A stretch of 64,000 bases of DNA from Burkholderia glumae LMG 2196 = ATCC 33617 (GTDB lineage Bacteria; Pseudomonadota; Gammaproteobacteria; Burkholderiales; Burkholderiaceae). Where the stretch lies: NCBI RefSeq assembly GCF_000960995.1, contig NZ_CP009433.1, positions 124,001 to 188,000 of the forward strand. Reading direction: 5' to 3'. The notes under the pieces were generated by a model that saw nothing but the letters and a program-made list of their open reading frames with translations, was not told the DNA's origin and searched no databases. Both the position numbers and the translations under genes were made by a program. Positions 6,945 to 13,795 of this stretch are shown here, piece by piece (within the stretch, counting starts at the first letter, position 1; every line of letters begins with the position of its first letter).

Positions 6945-9170
6945 ATGAGTCCACTTATTCAAGGCGCGATTGACCTCATCGCGGTCCATTATGCGGTTGA
7001 GGCGTTCACCGTCACCGAGGTGGCCGACGGTGTTGTAGAGGTCCACGCGCAGTTCCAAGTAGAACTCCCGTCCCGCTCGAAAGCCGAGGGGAAAAGTCGA
7101 AACGGCGTGCGAGCGGTCGAGGAAGTTCTCTTCTGTTTCGCGCCGGACTTCCCGACCAGCGCGCCGAGGATTACTTTGCGCGAGGACTTCCCCAGCACGC
7201 TTCCGCACATCTATCGGCACAAGAAAGGCGAGCGGGTTCCTCCGTGCATCACTGTTGGCGACAAGCGTGACGTGATGCATTCGGATGGCGTCTATCGTCT
7301 GGCGGACCAGGTGTCGGATTGGCTCGACAAAGCAGCCACCGGTGAGCTCGCGCAGAACGACCTCGGGTGGGAGCCGAGTCGACGTGAAATTGGTCGCGAC
7401 TTTCTTGACTTGGCCTCCGACGAGGTTACGAAGAAGCCGGCGTTCGGTGGCTGGCGACTGTACCAATGCCGCTCCATGTGGACCAAGGATGGCGGCTCGT
7501 CGATTGCGAAACACGCCCAGCCTGTAACGGCGATTCGCGTCCCGTCGTTCATCCGAACAATCCCAAACCATCTGCAGTTCAACCGCCGCGTGTGGGTTGG
7601 CGACGTCCCATTGTTCGTCTTCTGGCCGCAAGCCGGCAACGATGGGCTACCTACGGTGAACTCGCAATACAAGGTCGACACCATAACGACCTTCGCCGAG
7701 CTGGCCGCCCAGGCTGAGGAGTGGAAGTGCAGGGTCGCGCTCGATGACTTCATAAGCAATTTCAACAGGGCTTGGGTCCAACCGAAATCGACCTGTGAAG
7801 TCATCGCGTATATGGCGTTTCCTGTTCGTCGCCCAAAGAACATCATCGGGCTAGAGACGGAATTCGAATTGATGGTTTATCGCATGCCGTTCGCTCTTGG
7901 TGCCAAGCTCTCGACGACGGCGACTACTGCAGTGAAGCCGGTCGCGATTATCGAGCCCATTTCGCCCAAGCTGTTGCGCCGCACATCAAGCCTCCGCGAA
8001 GAAGCGGCCGAGTTGACACTGAGCTTCTTGGGTTGCGGAAGCCTCGGGTCGAAGGCGCTGATGCACGTTGCTCGCGCTGGGATAAGCATCGGGCTCTTGG
8101 TCGACGGAAAGGATGTCGCATCTCACAATGTCGCGCGTCATGCCTTGTTTCCGGAGGACACTGGAAATCTCATTGCCAAGGCTGAAAGGCTTGCAAACAT
8201 CGTCGAGGACTTTGGCGAAAATCGACCAAAAATACACGTTGGCGACATTCGCGACCTCGATTTTGCGGCCCCCAAGTGCCAGAAATTCTTCAACGCTGAC
8301 GACACACTCGTCGTGAATACAACTGGTTCGTCTGCCGTGCGGACCTACCTTTCCGCCGCGCCAATTCAGGCTCGCGTCATGGAAAGCGCACTGCTGAATC
8401 ACGGGGACGCGGCGTTCATGACCCTGGAGGGGCCGGGCCGATGTCCTTCGACGCTCGACCTTGTTCATCACGCGTATGAGCAACTTCGTCCGCTGGGCGT
8501 CCTCTCCGCTCAGGACGACGAGAAGTCCAATGTGCTTGAGATTGGCGTCGGCTGCCAGTCGGTGACCATCCCGATGCCGGACGCAAGGGTCTCGCTCATA
8601 GCTGCAGGTGTCGGACAGAAGCTCCTCCAACTCCACCAAGATGGCTTGCCAGAGAGTGGCGTGGCGGCCGTGGCGACTGTAGGTGTCGACGGCATGTCGA
8701 TAAATTGGAAAGTCGAGAACGTCGGTCCAACCCAAATTGCACGTATGTACGACGGCGAAAACTGGTCGGTACGCATTCTCGATGCTGCTCACCAGAAGAT
8801 TGTCGCCGACGTACGAGGGTACCCCGGCGTGGAGACAGGAGGCCTCATCGTTGGACGTGTCTCAACGTTGACGCGCGAAGTTTTCATCACAGACGTTCTG
8901 CCCGCAGCACCTGACAGCACCCGCTCGGCGACGCGGTTCGTCCATGGCACGGACGGTACAGAGGCCTCCATCCGCGCGTATGAGGCGCTCGGCGGGAAGA
9001 CGCTGTCATGCATTGGAACTTGGCATAGCCATCTCGCGGTGAGCGGGCCGTCTCAGATGGACAAAGACACGGCGACGAAGCTCGAGGGAAAGCTTCGGGG
9101 AGCAGCGGTTCTTCTCATTCGTCATCCGGAAGGGTACGCCGCAGTTGTGCGTGACGGCGCACCAAACTAA
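6945..9170 (+). CDS. E2-E1-JAB triple-domain ubiquitin-like conjugation/deconjugation protein
   Basis: In 741 residues three activities follow one another. Residues about 20-140 form a UBC/E2-like domain with a candidate catalytic Cys101 in RVPPCITV. Residues about 355-560 form a ThiF/E1 Rossmann domain: LSFLGCGSLGSK (359-370, GxGxxG) and VDGKDVASHNVARH (386-399, the Asp, Asn and Arg ATP ligands), with Cys500 or Cys537 as the possible E1 thiol. Residues about 615-740 form a JAB/JAMM peptidase with Glu630, His694, His696, Ser703 and Asp706 (HSH followed by PSQMD). Residues 150-350 are uncharacterised. Bacterial E1-E2 proteins (Cap2) and JAB proteases (Cap3) accompany type II CBASS; here they are one chain, with no nucleotidyltransferase nearby. 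The AAGGGGCG ribosome site precedes the ATG. Lower GC than its neighbours suggests horizontal origin. Confidence 0.88.
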   Translation: MSPLIQGAIDLIAVHYAVEAFTVTEVADGVVEVHAQFQVELPSRSKAEGKSRNGVRAVEEVLFCFAPDFPTSAPRITLREDFPSTLPHIYRHKKGERVPPCITVGDKRDVMHSDGVYRLADQVSDWLDKAATGELAQNDLGWEPSRREIGRDFLDLASDEVTKKPAFGGWRLYQCRSMWTKDGGSSIAKHAQPVTAIRVPSFIRTIPNHLQFNRRVWVGDVPLFVFWPQAGNDGLPTVNSQYKVDTITTFAELAAQAEEWKCRVALDDFISNFNRAWVQPKSTCEVIAYMAFPVRRPKNIIGLETEFELMVYRMPFALGAKLSTTATTAVKPVAIIEPISPKLLRRTSSLREEAAELTLSFLGCGSLGSKALMHVARAGISIGLLVDGKDVASHNVARHALFPEDTGNLIAKAERLANIVEDFGENRPKIHVGDIRDLDFAAPKCQKFFNADDTLVVNTTGSSAVRTYLSAAPIQARVMESALLNHGDAAFMTLEGPGRCPSTLDLVHHAYEQLRPLGVLSAQDDEKSNVLEIGVGCQSVTIPMPDARVSLIAAGVGQKLLQLHQDGLPESGVAAVATVGVDGMSINWKVENVGPTQIARMYDGENWSVRILDAAHQKIVADVRGYPGVETGGLIVGRVSTLTREVFITDVLPAAPDSTRSATRFVHGTDGTEASIRAYEALGGKTLSCIGTWHSHLAVSGPSQMDKDTATKLEGKLRGAAVLLIRHPEGYAAVVRDGAPN

Positions 9171-9191
9171 CTGAAGAATCGGGGAGAAAGA

Positions 9192-9911
9192 ATGGATGCA
9201 CTTAAATCCGTCGCGGAAGCAGCGACATCAGGGAAATCGTTGAAGCGCCGCAACATGCTGTGGCTCATAGCGGTCGGGATTGTGGACGTTGTCGCTTTGT
9301 CACTGGTGGTGTTTCATCAGCCGTTGAGCGATTTCACTGTCGACAAGATGGCTGCGATGAGAGTGCCCCTGAGCGTGCTGCTGCCCGCACCCATTCTTGC
9401 GCTCTCGTATCTGCTGTCTCAATCGCAGAAGGCAACGATTGTGTTCTGGCGACTGAAGCACCCGATGCCAGGCTCGCGCGCGTTCTCAGTGCATGCTCCA
9501 GCAGACGTCCGCATTGACCTGGATGCACTGAGGAAAAACGTTGGAGAGTTTCCCGTCGACGAGCGTGCCCAGAATGCCATGTGGTATCGGCTCTATAAGC
9601 TGGTCCAGGACGACACGACTGTGCTCGAGAGTCACCAGAACTTCCTCATGCTCCGTGACGTTGCGTCAATGTCGCTTCTGCTGGTCGTCCTGGCACCCAT
9701 CGCTCTCGCGCTGGCTGGCGTCGGTGGTCGCACCGTCGCGTGGTGCAGCCTCTTCTTTCTCGCGCAGTACATCCTCACCGCAATAGCGTCGAGAAACAAC
9801 GGGGTCCGCTTCGTGCAAAACGTCTTGGCAATTCACGCGACGAAGAAGGTCGCAACGGCGAAGCCTGCAACACCTCGAAAGACGAAGGCATCCGAAGCCG
9901 TAGATAAGTGA
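9192..9911 (+). CDS. Four-helix membrane protein of unknown family in the E2-E1-JAB operon
   Basis: A 239-residue protein with predicted membrane segments at about 22-41, 57-77, 157-176 and 181-199. A soluble middle section (80-155) begins FWRLKHPMPGSRAFS and includes RIDLDALRKN and a helical stretch WYRLYKLVQDD. The last 25 residues are very basic (Lys/Thr/Ala). I do not recognise the family. It follows the E2-E1-JAB gene by 21 bp with a GGGGAGAAAG ribosome site, so it belongs to the operon. By analogy with CBASS and similar systems, which often carry a small transmembrane effector, it could form pores or perturb the membrane; that is inference from topology and position only. Confidence 0.7.
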   Translation: MDALKSVAEAATSGKSLKRRNMLWLIAVGIVDVVALSLVVFHQPLSDFTVDKMAAMRVPLSVLLPAPILALSYLLSQSQKATIVFWRLKHPMPGSRAFSVHAPADVRIDLDALRKNVGEFPVDERAQNAMWYRLYKLVQDDTTVLESHQNFLMLRDVASMSLLLVVLAPIALALAGVGGRTVAWCSLFFLAQYILTAIASRNNGVRFVQNVLAIHATKKVATAKPATPRKTKASEAVDK

Positions 9912-9957
9912 TGCCTGCACTGGCCCCAAGCCATCACACAACGATGACGAGACGACA

Positions 9958-11037
9958 ATGATTACTGGTATCGAAATTGATTTTCTGCCGGTGGGAAGCG
10001 GCGAGCACAGCGGTGACGCTATCGCCATTCGTTGGATGGAAGACGGCACTTCCAAGGTCATGCTATACGACGGCGGAACTAGAGAGTACGGTCGGGCGCT
10101 CGTCGAGCATGTTATGACGCATTTCCAAACCGACTATGTCGATTACGTCGTCAACTCGCATCCAGACAATGACCACGCTGGTGGGCTTCTGTATGTTCTC
10201 GAGAACGTGACCGTCGGCGAACTCTGGATGCATCAGCCGTGGAAGTACGGCAGCCAAATTCGCCATTACTTTCACGATGGTCGCATTACCGACGAGAGCC
10301 TGGCTGACCGCTTGCGCAAGAAAATGGCCGCAGCGTTCGCGCTCGAACAAATGGCCGAGAGAAAAGGAGTGCCGGTGAAAGAGCCGTTTGCAGGCTCCCG
10401 GATTGGCATCTTTACGGTTCTGTCGCCCGACCGCCATCGTTACATCAATCAGCTCATACCGGCGTTCGAAAAGTCCCCCGAACTCGCGAAAACTGCATCA
10501 ATCTTCGACTCCATCGGCGACGCCGTGACGGGGGCGCTATCCTCGTTCGCCGATGTGTGGAACAGAGAATATCTCCCCGAGACAGTTACGACCTCCGCGG
10601 AAAACGAGAGCAGCGCAGTCCTGTTCGCTTCATTCAACCAGAAAGGCTTCCTGCTGACCGGCGACGCGGGCATCGAGACGCTTCGCGCATCAGCAGCATA
10701 TGCGAGCTCTCTGGGTATCAACCTACCGCTTCAGGTTACGTTTGCGCAGATTCCGCACCACGGCGGTAGGCACAACGTGTCGACCGAGACATTGAACCTG
10801 GTCTTCGGCGAGCCCCACCCCGAGCGCCCTGAGAATCCAAAACGGAGCGCCTTCGTCTCCGCCGCCGCAAAGGCCCCCCGGCATCCTAAGAAGGTCGTCA
10901 CAAATGCCTTCCATCGTCGAGGATTCAAAGTCGCGCAGACCAAGGGCCGAAATATCTGCCACTACCACGGCATGCCAGTTCGCGCGGGGTATGGTCCGCT
11001 TGACTATGTCCCGTTCTACGACAATGAGGATGAGTAA
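9958..11037 (+). CDS. Second ComEC-like metallo-beta-lactamase-fold protein of the E2-E1-JAB operon
   Basis: A 359-residue cytosolic protein with FLPVGSGEHSGD at the start, SHPDNDHAGG at about 67-76, a FLLTGDAG strand and IPHHGGRH, the set of metal ligands of the ComEC-type MBL fold. The HPDNDH motif sits at the same residue positions as HPDQDH in the 5749 protein, but the rest differs strongly, so these are distant paralogues. The gene starts 46 bp after the membrane protein gene. Having two MBL proteins in one operon suggests either two substrates or a heterodimer; nothing in the sequence decides. Confidence 0.8.
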   Translation: MITGIEIDFLPVGSGEHSGDAIAIRWMEDGTSKVMLYDGGTREYGRALVEHVMTHFQTDYVDYVVNSHPDNDHAGGLLYVLENVTVGELWMHQPWKYGSQIRHYFHDGRITDESLADRLRKKMAAAFALEQMAERKGVPVKEPFAGSRIGIFTVLSPDRHRYINQLIPAFEKSPELAKTASIFDSIGDAVTGALSSFADVWNREYLPETVTTSAENESSAVLFASFNQKGFLLTGDAGIETLRASAAYASSLGINLPLQVTFAQIPHHGGRHNVSTETLNLVFGEPHPERPENPKRSAFVSAAAKAPRHPKKVVTNAFHRRGFKVAQTKGRNICHYHGMPVRAGYGPLDYVPFYDNEDE

Positions 11038-11193
11038 ACAGCAGTGACGCGCTAGGCCTAGCAACCGCCCATTGCCGGGCTCGCCGAGCCAACCCCATGA
11101 TGTCGTCGACCCGCGGGCACCACGGCAACCCAACCGCCCAAAAAAAATGCAAGCTGTGCGCTGGCATTTTCTATCCACTCAAGGGTGCTCAGC

Positions 11194-11553
11194 TTACAGA
11201 GCCGGCCCAAGGTCGTTCATTTCTTCGATTCGCAGCATGCGAATATCCCGAACCGCCGCCTTGAACCAAGGCAACGCACGGCTCATCGCTTGGGCCGCCA
11301 AGACGCACTTCACCGCCGTCATTTCCTTGTCGCCAAAGTAGACGCTACCTTGCTGCCACTGGAAACCATTGGCTGTCAAAAATGCCTTGATTTCACCATA
11401 AGCGTTGGTGTACGAGGGCTTGCCGTAGGCTTTCTTCAGCTCCTCGGTCTCCAAATCGAACGAAATTGCGTACATACGACCTGATTCTTTCGGCAGTTCT
11501 AGCTTCTGAGCTTCTTGAAGCATAGTGTGCAACATTTCATTAAATTGACCCAC
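11194..11553 (-). CDS. vapD: VapD-family endoribonuclease-like protein with N-terminal extension
   Basis: From residue 27 on the protein reads MYAISFDLETEELKKAY, YGEIKAFL, GFQWQQGSVYFG, then PWFKAAVRDIRMLRIEE, a full VapD. VapD is a Cas2-like ferredoxin-fold RNase found on plasmids and implicated in toxin-like persistence; Asp9 of its core (ISFDLE) is the expected catalytic residue. Typical VapD is about 95 residues and begins at that Met, whereas here an extra ~26 residues (VGQFNEMLHTMLQEAQ...) precede it in frame. I chose the GTG at 11553 because GGGAG lies 6 bases upstream; an ATG at 11559 abuts that site. The leader contains a GGCGC/GCGCC hairpin at 11581-11596. Confidence 0.85.
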   Translation of the reverse strand: MGQFNEMLHTMLQEAQKLELPKESGRMYAISFDLETEELKKAYGKPSYTNAYGEIKAFLTANGFQWQQGSVYFGDKEMTAVKCVLAAQAMSRALPWFKAAVRDIRMLRIEEMNDLGPAL

Positions 11554-11691
11554 GGTCATCTCCCAAAGTCACGGCGCATTTTCGCGCCACATTGGCCAGA
11601 CTCAACAAGCCAACCCCAAACCCCAATGTTAGCTCGGCATCCAGTCACCGTATAGGGCAATCCTTCCCGGTGATGGCGCAAAGCTACATCC

Positions 11692-12240
11692 TCAAGTCGC
11701 CCCCAATTCTGACCGGCTCCACATGCAGCACGCCCGTGAAGTGAGCGAGATGCTGTTGGGGATGTTCACCGCGGCGATCTGGCGTATAGGTGAACCAGAC
11801 TGCTGTCGGATCTTCGGAAGCGGTCGGCCGGTCGCGTCACGCACGTAGACCCACAGACGTCCCGTCTTCGTGCGACCGTTGCCTGGCGCCAGCGCCGGCA
11901 GCGGCGTATCGTCCCCGTGAACCTTGCTACCGGCCAGCCCGTAGCGGCGCACGGGGTCGACCGGTGCAAGCAGACTCGCGATGCTGCCCATCCAGAAGCC
12001 CATGGTGCCGGGCTCGATCTCGACGCCGTCGCTCGGATGCATGACCGCCTGGCAGTGCAACGGGATGTGGTAAGAGAACTTCGACACGTCGATGTGCGCA
12101 AGCAGCGCCGGGTCCGGGATGCCGCGGTCGATCGGTCTGCTCGGTGCCGCCGCCTGCACGATGCGATCGCAGCACGCGAGACGCGTCTGCAGGGCGCTCC
12201 ACTTGTCCTGTTGCCGGCTGACGGGTAATCGGAACATCAC
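11692..12240 (-). pseudogene. IS66-family tnpC fragment joined to a relic of the relaxase 3' end
   Basis: The first ~20 codons (12240 to about 12175) resemble the end of the trwC-like relaxase at 13796: QQDKWSALQT here against QHQDKSSALQT there. The frame then turns into the middle of an IS66 TnpC: DRGIPDPALLAHIDVSKF, IPLHCQAV and HGDDTPLPALAPGNGRTKTG. Neither part is complete and the 3' end is lost. It records an IS66-linked rearrangement involving the relaxase gene. Confidence 0.7.
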
Positions 12241-12317
12241 AGAACGCGATCCGTCCGGCAGAAGCCCAACTGGGGCCGAGCCCTACCGCGTAGGGGCGGA
12301 TTGGGCCTCGGTTCGTA

Positions 12318-12347
12318 CTGACAACGTCATTACCGCTGCCCTATACT
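12318..12347 (+). promoter_or_regulatory. Sigma70-type promoter of the tacA-tacT pair
   Basis: CTGACA (12318-12323) is followed after 18 bp by TATACT (12342-12347), 23 bp before the tacA ATG. Spacing and matches fit a vegetative promoter; autorepression by TacA-TacT would act here by analogy with the family. Confidence 0.6.
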
Positions 12348-12370
12348 GGTGTCTTCACAGGGAGCAGCCC

Positions 12371-12652
12371 ATGACCTCGACCACCCCACGCGACACCCTG
12401 AACCTACGCATTCGTCCTGACGATCGCAGCTTGATTGACCGCGCCGCAGCGGCCGCCCACAAAACGCGTACCGACTTCGTCTTGGACGCAGCGCGGGCCG
12501 CCGCCGAACAGACCTTGCTCGACCAGGTTGTTCTGAGCGCTGAGCCGCAGGCCTACGCGGCCTTCCTGGCGCGCCTGGATGCGCCCGCCCAACCGAATGC
12601 GGCATTGCGTCAGACCATGCAGACGCGCGCGCCCTGGGACCCCGCCGCATGA
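12371..12652 (+). CDS. tacA: DUF1778 antitoxin, TacA type
   Basis: A 93-residue protein with an N-terminal ribbon-helix-helix (TLNLRIRPDDRSLIDRAA, then KTRTDFVLDAAR) and a C-terminal tail, the layout of DUF1778/TacA antitoxins. The N-terminus binds the operator and the tail wraps around the GNAT toxin. GGGAGCAGCCC precedes the ATG. Its stop overlaps the toxin's ATG by ATGA, giving coupled translation and antitoxin first. It lies between the IS66 relic and the mobilisation genes. Confidence 0.92.
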   Translation: MTSTTPRDTLNLRIRPDDRSLIDRAAAAAHKTRTDFVLDAARAAAEQTLLDQVVLSAEPQAYAAFLARLDAPAQPNAALRQTMQTRAPWDPAA

Positions 12653-13143
12653 CGGGCTGGCTCGCGCCCGAACCGCTCGGCGACGCGCATGGACTCGACG
12701 ATTTCGATTCCGGCGTCGCGAGCCTCGACACGTGGCTCAAACGTCGTGCATTTGCCAATCAGCGAAGCGGTGCGTCGCGGACCTTTGTGGCGACGCGAGA
12801 CGGTCGGGTGGGGGCGTACTACGCACTCGCGTCCGGCGCGGTTACGCTCGAGGTCGCACCGGGCCGCTTCCGACGCAACATGCCCGATCCGATACCCGTG
12901 GTTGTGCTCGGGCGTCTAGCCGTCGATCGCGCCCATCAGGGCAATGGAGTTGGGCGTGCGCTGGTACGCGATGTCGGTTTGCGTGTACTGCACGCCGCAG
13001 CGGCCATCGGAATTCGCGGCCTGATTGTCCATGCGCTCACGGATTCGGCCAAGGCGTTTTACGAGCGGGTGGGCTTTGAGGCGTCGCCAATCGATCCGAT
13101 GCTGCTCCTGATCACGCTGGCCGACCTTGAACACGCCTTATGA
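12649..13143 (+). CDS. tacT: GNAT acetyltransferase toxin, TacT type
   Basis: A 164-residue GNAT-fold protein. Motif A reads LGRLAVDRAHQGNGVGRALV (acetyl-CoA pyrophosphate loop), followed by a C-terminal AKAFYERVGFEAS with the Tyr used as general acid in the family. TacT toxins acetylate the amino group of charged tRNAs and halt translation; the exact amino-acid specificity cannot be read from sequence. It is translationally coupled to tacA. Length and motifs look complete, so the pair is probably functional and would act as a plasmid or island stabiliser. Confidence 0.92.
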   Translation: MTGWLAPEPLGDAHGLDDFDSGVASLDTWLKRRAFANQRSGASRTFVATRDGRVGAYYALASGAVTLEVAPGRFRRNMPDPIPVVVLGRLAVDRAHQGNGVGRALVRDVGLRVLHAAAAIGIRGLIVHALTDSAKAFYERVGFEASPIDPMLLLITLADLEHAL

Positions 13144-13235
13144 TGGCATCGAACCCATGAGGCAACTGGCGAGAACCGGGTCAAACTGCCGCTGCCTGGC
13201 CCCCACACAACATTTGAATACCTGAGATTGCACCG

Positions 13236-13706
13236 ATGAAGCCCGAACCGCCGCGTTCGCCACGCAGCCGCCTCACGCTCAAACGCCCGAGTCCTGCGCC
13301 GGCGCCAGCGGGTGCCGCCGAACTGCCTGAACCCGAGCCGCGAAAAGGGCAGACTTCGAAACGGGTTCCCTATTTCGCCGATCGCCCCCCGCTCCCGGTC
13401 GAGGCCACCCTGGCTAAGCTCCAGAGGCACTTCCCGGTGGCGTTTCCGCCGGAGCCGGCCGCCCCGTTACCTTTGTGCGTGCGGGTCCAGCGCAAGTTTT
13501 GGCGTTACCTGGCGCAATACGACATTGGCGAGGACGAACTGGACGCGGCGCTGGCTGTTTGGTGCTCGGCACAGCGGTACCTGCGAACCATCGTCGAGGG
13601 CGCAACGCGTGTCGACCCCGAGGGCCGGCCGGCAGGCCGGGTGCCGGCCGCCAATGCAGCGAATGCGAGCGAGCGATTGCACGCCTTGTCGCGTCAGACG
13701 ACCTGA
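13236..13706 (+). CDS. ProQ/FinO-family RNA chaperone
   Basis: A 156-residue protein with a disordered, Pro/Arg-rich N-terminus and a ProQ/FinO domain from about residue 55: LAKLQRHFPVAFPPEPAAPL, then PLCVRVQRKFW, ALAVWCSAQRYLRTIVEGA and RVDPEGRPAGRV. Family members bind 3' stem-loops of small RNAs; plasmid FinO controls transfer through an antisense RNA. It sits 90 bp from the convergent 3' end of the trwC-like relaxase, so a role in regulating transfer or copy number is plausible but inferred. Confidence 0.8.
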   Translation: MKPEPPRSPRSRLTLKRPSPAPAPAGAAELPEPEPRKGQTSKRVPYFADRPPLPVEATLAKLQRHFPVAFPPEPAAPLPLCVRVQRKFWRYLAQYDIGEDELDAALAVWCSAQRYLRTIVEGATRVDPEGRPAGRVPAANAANASERLHALSRQTT

Positions 13707-13795
13707 CTTGGTGACGCTCGTTTGACATGACCATCGCGTCGCACGTGGCCCGCACCGGGACGCCCGGCCAACATCCGCCTGCGTACGGCCCGGGC

